DNA from: Planctomycetota bacterium
GTDB taxonomy: Bacteria > Planctomycetota > UBA1135 > GCA-002686595
DNA: 64,000 bases
Direction: 5' to 3'
NCBI GenBank assembly: GCA_012959525.1
Contig: DUDB01000036.1
Span: 38,850 to 102,849 of the forward strand
Numbering within the stretch: the first letter of the stretch is position 1; every line of letters begins with the position of its first letter. The notes under the pieces were generated by a model. The model was given only the letters and a program-made list of their open reading frames with translations. It had not been told where the DNA came from and did not search any database. Below are positions 35,273 to 43,547 of the stretch, one piece after another. The position numbers and the translations under genes were made by a program.

Positions 35273-36928
35273 ATGGATTCTCTTGCCTCTGAGGGTGCAG
35301 GGATCGATGCTCTCGGAGTGAGTCTTCTTCCAACCGATGGCACCTCTCGTTCTGCTCCGGATGCGGGCCGATCTTTGGCGGCCTTCATCCTGGCGCTGGC
35401 AGCCTGCAGCCAACCTCTGGAGCCGGCCGGGGAGTCCATCGCCAGTGGACGGGGCATGCTCGTGATCGTCGTGGATGCGCTACGTTTTGATCACACCAGC
35501 CTGGGCGCCTACGACCGAGACACCACGCCTCGGCTCAAGGCCCTAGCTGAGGGTGAGGGCATTCTCTTCAACAATGCCTGGTCCGTTGCGCCGGACCTCA
35601 TCCCGGCTCATGTCTCGCTCCTGACGGGTTGCGATGCGTCTGTAGCCCGCCGTCCTAACGTGCTGCTGAGTGATGGCACGCTCCTCTCTCCCCTCACCAC
35701 CTGGTTCATTCCCGAGAGTGTCCCCCGCCTCGCTCGGGAGTTCCTCGCGCATGGCTGGCGGACGGCGGCCTTTGTAGATCACGCGCACATCAGCAAGCGA
35801 CGCGGATTCGAAGATGGATTTCGCGAATTTGTGGACGTGGGCGGCGACCGATCCGACGCGACCCGAGACGTGGGATTGCCGGGCGTGACACGCCGCTTCT
35901 ATCAGTGGGTCTCGAGATTGGATCAGGGCGAGGATTGGATGGCCTACATCCACTGGAATGATCTGGAGGCCATGTGGACCGCCCCCTACACGGATGATGA
36001 CCTCCGTGCGGACCAAGAGGTGACCGGCTTTGAACCGCGGCCAGAACTGGACTACCTCCCAGCCATAGGGGGGCATGCACCCATCTTCCACGCCCTGCCG
36101 CCCCTCCGAGCTCCGACTCCCCGTCGGACCTTGGCCCAGTACGAGATGCGGTATGACGCGGCGATTCGCAATCGGCTGGACAGGAATCTGGATCGCTTGT
36201 TCGACACGCTGGCCATGGATGGTCGTTGGGATCGCACCTCGGTACTTGTCGTTGGCAGCTTCGGGTTGGGCTTCGGCGAATCGGGGCTGCTCGTCGATTC
36301 GGGTACCTACTCGGACGTGGACTTGCACGTGCCGGTTCTCCTGAGGCCTGCGCCAGAACTGAACCTGCCTACCGGAACAGTCCAGTCTGCTCTGGTGAGT
36401 AGTGTGGATTTGATGCCGACCCTGTTGGACTTGATGGGGCTCGACATCCCCTCCGGTGTTCACGGCCATTCGCTCCTGCCCTTGGTGCGTGGAGAGCAAC
36501 AGAGGGTTCGCGATTGGGCTTATGCTTCCCATGGGCCATTTGCACCTCCCGGACGGCCCGACAGCCAAGTCACAGCGCCGCGCTATGGGTTCGCGGTAAT
36601 TGAAGAGGACCGCATGTACTCGATTCAATGGCCGGGCTGCGGGGGAATCGGGGCCCTCTCGTCTAGCTGGTTTGGAGATTCGAATTCTCACCGCAGGGAA
36701 ACTGTGGAAGCCCTAAAGGTGTTCAGCGAAGATCCTCGGCCAGGGAATCTGAACAGTGGGCCTGTGGGGAAGGACGGGGCACGCTTGAGAGATATAGGAC
36801 GAGCCATGCACGCAGATTTGGATCGGGTGCGGGAGGTCCTCCACCCATCAGCTTGGAACCTGGAAGCGCGAGGCCCAGAAGTGCTGGCCGAGTTGCGCAA
36901 AAAGGGGCTTATCGGGGATACTCCCTAG
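35273..36928 (+). CDS. Degenerate sulfatase-fold lipoprotein (probable pseudoenzyme)
   Basis: 551 residues from ATG 35273; GTG 35318 would give a more normal lipoprotein signal before lipobox LAAC (about C46). The fold is clear: VIVVDALRFDHTSLGAY, TPRLKALAEGEGILFNNAW, AHVSLLTG and LHVPVLLRP. The nucleophile position aligns to Leu (LIPAH) and the DHG metal motif reads SFG (VVGSFGLGFGE). Loss of both argues against hydrolysis and for a binding or structural role. It follows batE by 2 nt and may be read from the Bat transcript. Confidence 0.75.
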   Translation: MDSLASEGAGIDALGVSLLPTDGTSRSAPDAGRSLAAFILALAACSQPLEPAGESIASGRGMLVIVVDALRFDHTSLGAYDRDTTPRLKALAEGEGILFNNAWSVAPDLIPAHVSLLTGCDASVARRPNVLLSDGTLLSPLTTWFIPESVPRLAREFLAHGWRTAAFVDHAHISKRRGFEDGFREFVDVGGDRSDATRDVGLPGVTRRFYQWVSRLDQGEDWMAYIHWNDLEAMWTAPYTDDDLRADQEVTGFEPRPELDYLPAIGGHAPIFHALPPLRAPTPRRTLAQYEMRYDAAIRNRLDRNLDRLFDTLAMDGRWDRTSVLVVGSFGLGFGESGLLVDSGTYSDVDLHVPVLLRPAPELNLPTGTVQSALVSSVDLMPTLLDLMGLDIPSGVHGHSLLPLVRGEQQRVRDWAYASHGPFAPPGRPDSQVTAPRYGFAVIEEDRMYSIQWPGCGGIGALSSSWFGDSNSHRRETVEALKVFSEDPRPGNLNSGPVGKDGARLRDIGRAMHADLDRVREVLHPSAWNLEARGPEVLAELRKKGLIGDTP

Positions 36929-36973
36929 CGGTACCCCCGCCCTTCGGCTCGCTCCGGCTCCCCCCATCTCCTT

Positions 36974-38410
36974 GTGAACATCCTTCTCGTCTCCAACGGT
37001 TTCCCTCCCAGTGGGCAGTGGGGGACGGAGTTCTACACCTACCAGCTGGCTACGGGGCTGCTGGCCCGTGGGCATCGGGTCACTGTGTTCTGCCCAGATC
37101 GGCTCGGGGAGGCGCCGCGCTACACCCTCGAGCGAACCACGCGCTACCAGGTTCCGCTGGTGGAGGTGCATAACGGTGGTGACCCCAAAAAGTCCTTTAG
37201 GGACAGCTACCGCAATGAAGGGGTCGAGACGATTTTTGACAGGCTTCTGGAGGAGATCCGGCCTGACGTCGTGCACTTCATTCACATGCTCTGGGGCTTG
37301 TCCGTACAGCTCCCTGAATTGGCGAAGCGACGAGGCCTCCGCACCCTGGCGACGCTGACCGACTACGGTCTCCTGTGCCACCGAGGTCAGCGGCTCGATG
37401 CGTCGAACCATTCCTGCGAGGAGAAGAGTCCCGCCAAGTGCGCCAAGTGCATCCGCGAGCCGGGCCCATGGGACGGGAGTCCTTTGAGCCGCACGCTCAA
37501 GCGTGTAGCGGGATTCGGCCTGTCCCAGGCCTCTGGGGTTGGCTTGGATCTGGGGCTCGTGGTCTTGGAGAAGGACCTGATTCATCGTGAAACCACCATT
37601 CAAAGGGCGATGGGCTTCGTCGATGCTTGGGTGGCACCTACGAGTGCCCTGGCCCGCCCCTTCTTGGAAGCGGGCCTGGATTCTGCGAGTCTGAGCATCC
37701 TGCCCTACGCATTGGATGAGGCGCCCTATCGCGCGGCTCCAGATCGCATGGAGTCGCAATGTGTACGCTTTGGATTCCTCGGCCAGTTCCTGCCCCACAA
37801 GGGGTTGCACGTTCTGTTCGAAGCCGTGCGCATCTTGCGAGACCGGCTGTCGGATTCCAGTGAGCCTTGGGAAGTCATCATCTACGGCAACAAGGTTGGA
37901 GGACGCAACGGACTCTACATGCGCAGCATCTGGACGGACGATCTGGAGGGGCGGGTCATGGTTGAGGGGCCGTTTGAACCCCTGCGTGCTCCCGAGATCC
38001 TGGCCGGACTGGATGCGGCGATCCTGCCCTCTCTTTGGGATGAGAATGCGCCACTCACCATTCTGCAGGCGCGGGCGGCCGGGGTCCCTATCCTCGCAAG
38101 TGACGTGCCCGGTGTGCGCGAAGTCATCGAGGAGGGGCGTGGTGCGCAGCTCTTTCCACCTGGCGATTCAGAGGCGCTGGCGCGCGCCATGAAGGGGGTT
38201 CTGGCCGAGCGGCCAATCCGCGATCCGGATCGGTCGCCCCCCCCGGTGACTCTTGTCGCACACCTTGAGACGATCGAGTCCTTGTATGAAGGGATGGCAG
38301 CGTGTGGCTACCCGCCTCGCGCTCAATCTCAAGAGGCACACCCGTCGGCCAGTCAAGAAGAGAGCCCAACGGCGCCTGTTGCCCTCCTGCCCCCTGACGC
38401 AGTGACCTAG
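36974..38410 (+). CDS. GT4-family glycosyltransferase
   Basis: 478 residues, GT-B fold. Rossmann start NILLVSNGFPPSGQWGTE, acceptor loop RPDVVHFIHMLWG, and donor-site block LPSLWDENAPLTILQARAAG with the E-x7-E-like pattern, then GVPILASDVPGVREVI. A Cys-rich insert (DYGLLC...HSC...CAKC) is typical of a GT4 subset. The GTG 36974 start has no clear ribosome site. A Pro/Ser/Glu-rich tail follows residue 450. The next GT4 starts 3 nt after the stop, so the pair is probably one operon making a surface glycan. Confidence 0.9.
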   Translation: MNILLVSNGFPPSGQWGTEFYTYQLATGLLARGHRVTVFCPDRLGEAPRYTLERTTRYQVPLVEVHNGGDPKKSFRDSYRNEGVETIFDRLLEEIRPDVVHFIHMLWGLSVQLPELAKRRGLRTLATLTDYGLLCHRGQRLDASNHSCEEKSPAKCAKCIREPGPWDGSPLSRTLKRVAGFGLSQASGVGLDLGLVVLEKDLIHRETTIQRAMGFVDAWVAPTSALARPFLEAGLDSASLSILPYALDEAPYRAAPDRMESQCVRFGFLGQFLPHKGLHVLFEAVRILRDRLSDSSEPWEVIIYGNKVGGRNGLYMRSIWTDDLEGRVMVEGPFEPLRAPEILAGLDAAILPSLWDENAPLTILQARAAGVPILASDVPGVREVIEEGRGAQLFPPGDSEALARAMKGVLAERPIRDPDRSPPPVTLVAHLETIESLYEGMAACGYPPRAQSQEAHPSASQEESPTAPVALLPPDAVT

Positions 38411-38413
38411 CTC

Positions 38414-39667
38414 GTGGAGAAGCTGCGCGCCATTGGTCTGCTGTGTCGTGGCTGGGACCCTGAGGCAGGGGGAATAGAGTCTCACACTCTCGGAATCGCT
38501 CGCAGCCTCTCGGCGGCAGGCATTCGAGTCGAGGTGTTGTGTACCGACCGCAACCCGAAGCGGCCGGACTACGCAATGGGGGACTGGAGCATCGGGGGTA
38601 TTCGAGTGCGTCGCATGAATCTCTCCAGCGCAAGGCCGCGATCATTGGAGTCGTTCGACGCCGATCCTCGCGCGGATGCGCGCGTGCGGGAGTGGCTCTC
38701 CCACGTCCAGCCAGATCTTGTGCACGTCCACCATCTCTCCGGTTTCGGGTTTGGCGCCCTGGCCGAGATTGAGCGTTGTGGGCTGAGGTCCATCGTGAGC
38801 CTGCACGACTATTGGACCCTCTGCCCCCGTGGGCAGATGTTCTCTGCAACCGCAGAGTCTTGCGCGCGCGTGGAACCCGCCACTTGCTCCGAGTGCATCG
38901 GGCACACCTGGCCCGACGTGACGGCGACGCCCGAGTCGGTCGTCCGAAGAGTCGATCGTGCGCGCCATGCGCTGGGGCGCGCAGTGCGCCTGATTGTTCC
39001 ATCGCGGGCGGCCGGCGAGGTCATGAGGGGAGCGGGTTTCACAGATATGGAATTCACTTGCGTCCCCAACGGAATTGATGGAGTGGGGCTGGCGGAGAGA
39101 GTCGCTCATCTTCGGAACGGTCGCCCGGCCGGGAAACGCCTGGGCGTCATGGGTGCCGTTCAGCCCAGCAAGGGCGTGTTGGAACTGGCGCGGGCGATGC
39201 TGGAGATCGATGATGACGATCTCGTTCTGGATGTGCATGGACCCCTGGGTGACTATCACGGTAGGTCCGCCTACACGGAGGCCCTATCGGATCTGGCGGG
39301 CAGGAATGGGCGCATTCATCTGCACGGCCCTTTCTGCACGGGGGACCTGTCTCGCGTTCTGGCCAGCATTGACGCGCTCGCTGTGCCCTCTCGTTGGGCA
39401 GAGGTGTTCGGATTGAGTGCGCGCGAGGCGCGAGCAGTGGGCCTGCCTGTCCTGGCCGCTCGACGTGCCGGATTGGCCGAGTGGGAGGGCACCTCGGGGG
39501 TGACTCTCGTCACGGGGACAAGTCAGGGAGAGTGGGTACGGGCCTTGTCGAGCTTCGATTTCGAGTCGACGGCGCCTGCGGCTTTAACCTCTGTAGAGGC
39601 TATGGTCGACCAGCTTCGAGCCATGTACGACGCGGTGCTCTCTGAGACCGTCCCGGGGCCCGCCTAG
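38414..39667 (+). CDS. GT4-family glycosyltransferase
   Basis: 417 residues, GT-B fold. N-terminal GGIESHTLGIARSLSAAG, QPDLVHVHHLSGFG, the Cys insert (DYWTLCPRGQMF, C...TCSEC), GVMGAVQPSKGVLELARA and a donor site VPSRWAEVFGLSAREARAVG. It starts with GTG 38414, 3 nt after the upstream GT4. Its TAG stop shares CTAG with the stop of the convergent patatin gene. Confidence 0.9.
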   Translation: MEKLRAIGLLCRGWDPEAGGIESHTLGIARSLSAAGIRVEVLCTDRNPKRPDYAMGDWSIGGIRVRRMNLSSARPRSLESFDADPRADARVREWLSHVQPDLVHVHHLSGFGFGALAEIERCGLRSIVSLHDYWTLCPRGQMFSATAESCARVEPATCSECIGHTWPDVTATPESVVRRVDRARHALGRAVRLIVPSRAAGEVMRGAGFTDMEFTCVPNGIDGVGLAERVAHLRNGRPAGKRLGVMGAVQPSKGVLELARAMLEIDDDDLVLDVHGPLGDYHGRSAYTEALSDLAGRNGRIHLHGPFCTGDLSRVLASIDALAVPSRWAEVFGLSAREARAVGLPVLAARRAGLAEWEGTSGVTLVTGTSQGEWVRALSSFDFESTAPAALTSVEAMVDQLRAMYDAVLSETVPGPA

Positions 39668-40638
39668 GATCGAGCGAGTAGAGCCTGGCCTGCATCGCTT
39701 TCGAGTGCTTCGCGTGTGGCGCGCGCGCCTTCATCGATCAACTCCGCGCTGCGATGCATGTCGAACATCCCTACCTGGGCGAGGTTCGGTTCGATGAAAA
39801 GGTCGGGCGGATCGATTTCCAACTGACTCTGAGCTAGATGGTTGCAGGCGATGGCGATGCTCTCGTTCAAGGTGCCGATCAATCCTGGTCGCTGCTCGGG
39901 GCTACCCTGGAACAGCGAGCGCTTCAGCCTCTCCAGATGTCGGCCGAGCTCTTCTCGTGCTCCCTGAGCCTTCGCAGCGAACGTGGATCCGGCTGGGCGA
40001 GAGTCGGATTCGGCTTCGCTAGCATCCACTGCTTCATCCGCCGGATCAGGTAGAGGGGGGCCTCCGGTTTGATTGAGATTCACGGCCACTATGGGGTGCG
40101 GGCCCAGTGTTCGAGCGGCTGGGACCGGGACCGGACTGACCAAGCCACCATCCACTAGCCAGCGACCATCCTGTCGCACGGGCCTGAAGATTCCGGGGAT
40201 GGAGGAGCTCGCGCGGACTGCGGCAACAAGGTCCCCGCCCTGCAGTCGCACCTCGGTCCCATCGGCAAGGTCAACAGCGATCGCCACGAAAGGCAGGTCC
40301 AGTGCTTCAATGCGCAAGTCGCCGCACATCTCACGCATGAGACGTTCCAACCGCGCTCCACCAAACAGGCCGGAAGAAGGCAGCCCAGGATCCAGCAAGG
40401 CCAGGACCTCCCGCCTGGTCATCGCGCGCATGCGTTTCTCGTAACTGTCGAGTACCCCTGCGCAGTGCACGCCTCCCACTGCGGATCCGATGCTGGTTCC
40501 GGCAACTCCTGCCACGCGTAGGCCCGCTTCCTCCAAGGTGCGGATGACGCCGATGTGCGCCATTCCGCGCGCTCCGCCGCAACCCAAGGCAAGAATTACC
40601 GGGCTCATTGGTGGAGTGGCGGGGACCATGCTCGGCAT
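39664..40638 (-). CDS. Patatin-like phospholipase
   Basis: 324 residues. Oxyanion loop LGCGGARGMAHIG (18-30), nucleophile elbow GTSIG (Ser49) and catalytic Asp in VDGGLVSP (about 166-173): the Ser-Asp dyad is intact. The enzyme would hydrolyse acyl-lipids. ATG 40638 has GAGGGGG 6 nt upstream; ATG 40608 is a second option. There is no signal peptide or helix, so it is cytoplasmic or peripheral. It overlaps the convergent GT4 by 4 nt. Confidence 0.88.
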   Translation of the reverse strand: MPSMVPATPPMSPVILALGCGGARGMAHIGVIRTLEEAGLRVAGVAGTSIGSAVGGVHCAGVLDSYEKRMRAMTRREVLALLDPGLPSSGLFGGARLERLMREMCGDLRIEALDLPFVAIAVDLADGTEVRLQGGDLVAAVRASSSIPGIFRPVRQDGRWLVDGGLVSPVPVPAARTLGPHPIVAVNLNQTGGPPLPDPADEAVDASEAESDSRPAGSTFAAKAQGAREELGRHLERLKRSLFQGSPEQRPGLIGTLNESIAIACNHLAQSQLEIDPPDLFIEPNLAQVGMFDMHRSAELIDEGARATREALESDAGQALLARS

Positions 40639-41101
40639 TCTAGCCCCCTCATGTGAGGTCTAGGGGGCCCTGGGGCATGCCAGGGAGTGGGGATTGCAAC
40701 ATCGTTGAGATTCTGGGGAACATACCCCATGATCGGAATCCAGAGATAGCGCAAAGAAATGGTCATATTTGGGGATCTACAACTAGGTTGCTTTCATCGT
40801 AGACTCCCCCCCAAGAGTCTGAAAGGGCTAGGGCCGACCGCGAGGCGGTCCTCTTCCTCTCCTTTGAAGCAGTGGGGCACCCCGGCCCTTGATGGAAAAA
40901 CAGATGCAACGAAACACCGCAACGCGCGCGACGACCCTTCCCGAGTCGTCGAGTGCCACCAATTCCCGCAAACCGAGAGGGGCGGGGTCTCAACTCGTTG
41001 GCGAACGCGCCAGCGAACGGGCCCATGTTCCTGACCGATCTCTCCGCAAAATGCCTCCGTTGGACGTAGCTTGCCAACCGGGCGACGTGCTGAGAGAGGA
41101 G
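40639..41101. other. 463-nt region with several inverted repeats, no confident gene
   Basis: Inverted repeats visible by eye: GCCCCCT/AGGGGGC (40643-40668), CCCTGG/CCAGGG around GGCATG (40668-40685), TGGGG/CCCCA around AACATA (40714-40729) enclosed by GATTC/GAATC, AGACTC/GAGTCT (40801-40820), and GACCGC/GCGGTC (40835-40849). The first two flank the patatin start and may be operator or promoter sites. The rest could belong to a structured RNA. An open frame (from ATG 40892) crosses its right half and continues to 41185. Confidence 0.35.
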
Positions 41102-41185
41102 ATGAATGAGGCCACAACCATTGTCTTGTGGGCAACCGCAGCCCTCTCCATTGTGCTCCTCATCCTCACCAAGGTGTGGGGCTGA
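41102..41185 (+). CDS. putative 27-residue membrane peptide (or the end of a 97-residue protein)
   Basis: ATG 41102 opens a 27-residue frame, MNEATTIVLW... ending in KVWG, that is nearly all one hydrophobic helix. A GAGAGAGGAG run precedes it, but at only 0-2 nt spacing. The same frame is open from ATG 40892, which would give 97 residues with a basic, Ser/Arg-rich N-terminus and the helix as a tail anchor. No homology recognised; either form is tentative. Confidence 0.25.
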   Translation: MNEATTIVLWATAALSIVLLILTKVWG

Positions 41186-41254
41186 ATCCTCGACCCCAAG
41201 AAGCGCCGAGCTACTCTCTCTCATCCTCATCACCGCACCTGGGGGACCTTAACT

Positions 41255-41533
41255 TTGAACAAGAACGCTCTCATTCAGTTCGTAGCTGCTGAGCTACCCA
41301 CCTCTAAACTCAAGGCCGGCTTACTGGTAGACACGGTCCTGTCGGGGATTCGCGAAGGCCTGAAGGCCGACGAGTCCGTGACCTTGACGGGCTTCGGCAC
41401 CTTTGAGGTGCGCTGCACCAAGGCACGGCAGGGCCGCGACCCCAACACCGGGGATCCGATTCAGATCTCAGCAGGCCGTCGCGTCGCCTTCAAGGTCGGA
41501 CGTGGCCTCCGGAGCGAGATAGACCCGGACTAG
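41255..41533 (+). CDS. hup: HU/IHF-family DNA-binding protein
   Basis: 92 residues, the usual HU size. The N-terminal helices (MNKNALIQFVAAEL...) and the DNA-arm region GFGTFEVR...ARQGRDPNTGDPIQI, with Pro at the arm tip, match HU, followed by RRVAFKVGRGLR. It bends and compacts DNA. The start is TTG 41255 with GGGGGA about 8 nt upstream. The gene stands alone and converges on the HEAT protein gene. Confidence 0.92.
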   Translation: MNKNALIQFVAAELPTSKLKAGLLVDTVLSGIREGLKADESVTLTGFGTFEVRCTKARQGRDPNTGDPIQISAGRRVAFKVGRGLRSEIDPD

Positions 41534-41575
41534 TCTCATTTTGGGCCTGTGGCTCTCGCCCTTCTGAGGGGGAAC

Positions 41576-42358
41576 CTACTTGTCCCAATCGCGGCGCTTG
41601 TTCTTGTTCCACCAGCGCTGCCAGGCTTCCGGGCTGCTTCCGGAACCTCCGGAGAGCTTGCGCATGGAGCTTGTGGCGGGCGCATTGATCGCGCTCCAGA
41701 TTTCCTGGGCGGTCGAGTTCTGTCCGAGGGAATTGGCCTTGGCCTGCATTAGGGCCTTCAGCAGATCCTCGAACAGCTCTTTGCGAACCTTTGAGGGTTC
41801 GTGAGCGAACATCCCGAGCCCTGTGGCCGCGGCGCCCTTGAATGTGGGGCGCACGTCCTTGAGTAGGTCCTGCAGTTCATTGCGCGCCTTCTTGGACTTC
41901 GTGCGACCCAGAGAGAGGATCAGCTCACGCTGCAGTGCCAGGTCGTTCTTGTGCCGTGAGCTGTCAATCCACTTTAAGAGTGGGTCGGACGCATCTGTTC
42001 CCATGCCACCCAAGCCTCGTGCCGCAATGATGAACAGAGCCGTTTTCTGGGAGCCATCCTTCTCTGCCCGGCGCTTGGCTAAGAAGACGCGCCCAAGCCC
42101 GCGAATGATGACCTTCTTGTCCTTGGGGCCCGAGAGCTTGAACTCCTTACAGAGCTGATTGATGCGCTTGATCGCCGAGCTGTCGCCCGGGTCATCCCTG
42201 CCGCTCTTCTTTACGTAGTCGGCCAGCTCATCGAGGAGTCCCTTCACCGCCTCTCGGTTGTCAGGGGGGCCGTCTTGTCGGGCGAGTGCGCTCACTGGCG
42301 AGGCATAGCACCCCACCATGAGGATCAGCAGAACGGTTCGTCGGGTTGGGGTGAACAT
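41576..42358 (-). CDS. Secreted HEAT-like helical protein
   Basis: 260 residues from ATG 42358, giving a signal peptide (MFTPTRRTVLLILMVGC..., cut near SALA). The mature part is Lys-rich and helical, with HEAT-like units (RGLGRVFLAKRRAEKDG, LQRELILSLGRTKSKKARNE, GAAATGLGMFA). It ends in PEAWQRWWNKNKRRDW, a tail also seen in HEAT proteins of this group. Function unknown; probably a binding scaffold. Last gene of a three-gene reverse operon. Confidence 0.7.
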   Translation of the reverse strand: MFTPTRRTVLLILMVGCYASPVSALARQDGPPDNREAVKGLLDELADYVKKSGRDDPGDSSAIKRINQLCKEFKLSGPKDKKVIIRGLGRVFLAKRRAEKDGSQKTALFIIAARGLGGMGTDASDPLLKWIDSSRHKNDLALQRELILSLGRTKSKKARNELQDLLKDVRPTFKGAAATGLGMFAHEPSKVRKELFEDLLKALMQAKANSLGQNSTAQEIWSAINAPATSSMRKLSGGSGSSPEAWQRWWNKNKRRDWDK

Positions 42359-42380
42359 GATGGCGCAGGGGGCATTCATC

Positions 42381-43547
42381 CTAGAGGGGTGCGGCGTTTT
42401 CCGTTGGATTCTGCAGGCAACTGCCCCAGGCTGCGGCAAGCAGGGCAGCCAGATCAGGCCAGTGGTGCTCCGCACGAACCCTCTCGCGGCCTTCAAGGGC
42501 CATGGCGCGGGCCTTGCTCGGATCCTCGACGAGCTCTACCAAGGCATCTGGCCACTCGCTCGGGCTTGAAATCGCGACCAGATGTTCTCCGGCCACGAGC
42601 TTTAGGCCTTCCATCGCGCAGGGACTGGCGAGGACCGGGCAGCCAGCGGCCAGAGCTTCGCAGATCTTGACCCGCGACCCTCCGCCGATCTCCAGCGGTG
42701 CAACGAGTGCCTCGGCGGTCTGAAGGAAGGGGCGGACGTCCGGGACGTTCGGTTCCAATGCGATTCCGTCTCCGACCAGGTCTAGGACGCGAGGGTCGGG
42801 CCGCGCCCCCACAATCTGTAGGTGCAGGCGAGCATCGCGGGCTCGCGCGGCATGCAGCTGGGGCACGAAGCTCTCCAGTGCCCGCAAGTTGGGCTCATAG
42901 TCCAGGCTCCCAAGGAAGAGCAGCCGGCCCTCGACCGGCTGACGCCCGTCGGTGTTGAACTTGTCGGTGTCGGCTCCGCAGGGAACGACTAGGGGCCGAA
43001 TGTGCTTGTGGCGCGCGGCCAGTCGCTGTGCATCCTCGCGGCCACAGACCACGTGGTGTTGTGTACGCGAGCAAGCTTTTTGCTCCAGCTCCCTCCAGCG
43101 CGAACAGATTGAACCCCTCTGTCCCAGCGCCTTGGCGTGGTCCAGATCGAGCTTGTGGTGGTGGATCACCAGAGGCAGAGGAAGTTCAGGAGGTAGGTAA
43201 GGCAAGAGCAGCAGCTCGTCGAGATGCACGAGGTCCCAGTTTCCCCATTGCGCGTCATGGTTGAGGAAGCGGCGCAGGGACTCCGAGTGGAACCAGCGCA
43301 CCGGGGGTGGGGAGTTGAGGCGTAGAGCGAATGGAGCCGAGCTGCGTGGGTGATTCTGGAATGCATGAACCAGTGATTCCGGCTCGAAGGGGAGCGCGGG
43401 TTCTGGCGCGGGATCTTCCACGCAATGCAGGTCCACCAGTGGTCGCGGATCGGTTCGGGCCAGTCCGTGCAGGAGCTCAAAAGTGCGGATCCGTCCACCT
43501 GAGTGCAGAGGCCAGGGAACCACGGGGGATAGGAACAGAACTCTCAC
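42381..43547 (-). CDS. GT4-family glycosyltransferase
   Basis: 388 residues. GTG 43547 overlaps the phosphatase stop (GTGA) and begins directly at the Rossmann strand VRVLFLSPVVPW, followed by LHSGGRIRTFELLHGLA. The C-terminal donor domain carries LLFLGSLDYEPN and GGGSRVKICEALAAGCPVLA, matching the Glu-containing donor motif of this GT4 subgroup (WcaI/PEP-CTERM-sugar-transferase type). Cytoplasmic. Middle gene of a reverse operon between a histidine phosphatase and a HEAT protein. Confidence 0.88.
   Translation of the reverse strand: MRVLFLSPVVPWPLHSGGRIRTFELLHGLARTDPRPLVDLHCVEDPAPEPALPFEPESLVHAFQNHPRSSAPFALRLNSPPPVRWFHSESLRRFLNHDAQWGNWDLVHLDELLLLPYLPPELPLPLVIHHHKLDLDHAKALGQRGSICSRWRELEQKACSRTQHHVVCGREDAQRLAARHKHIRPLVVPCGADTDKFNTDGRQPVEGRLLFLGSLDYEPNLRALESFVPQLHAARARDARLHLQIVGARPDPRVLDLVGDGIALEPNVPDVRPFLQTAEALVAPLEIGGGSRVKICEALAAGCPVLASPCAMEGLKLVAGEHLVAISSPSEWPDALVELVEDPSKARAMALEGRERVRAEHHWPDLAALLAAAWGSCLQNPTENAAPL

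Noticed and set aside
35543..36691. 382-codon reverse open frame over the sulfatase-like gene
   Set aside because: No recognisable domain, and composition typical of an antisense shadow.
40639..41101. A known small RNA (SRP, 6S, tmRNA, RNase P) or tRNA in the intergenic region
   Set aside because: None of the signature sequences for these RNAs, nor a tRNA T-loop with matching acceptor stem, was seen.
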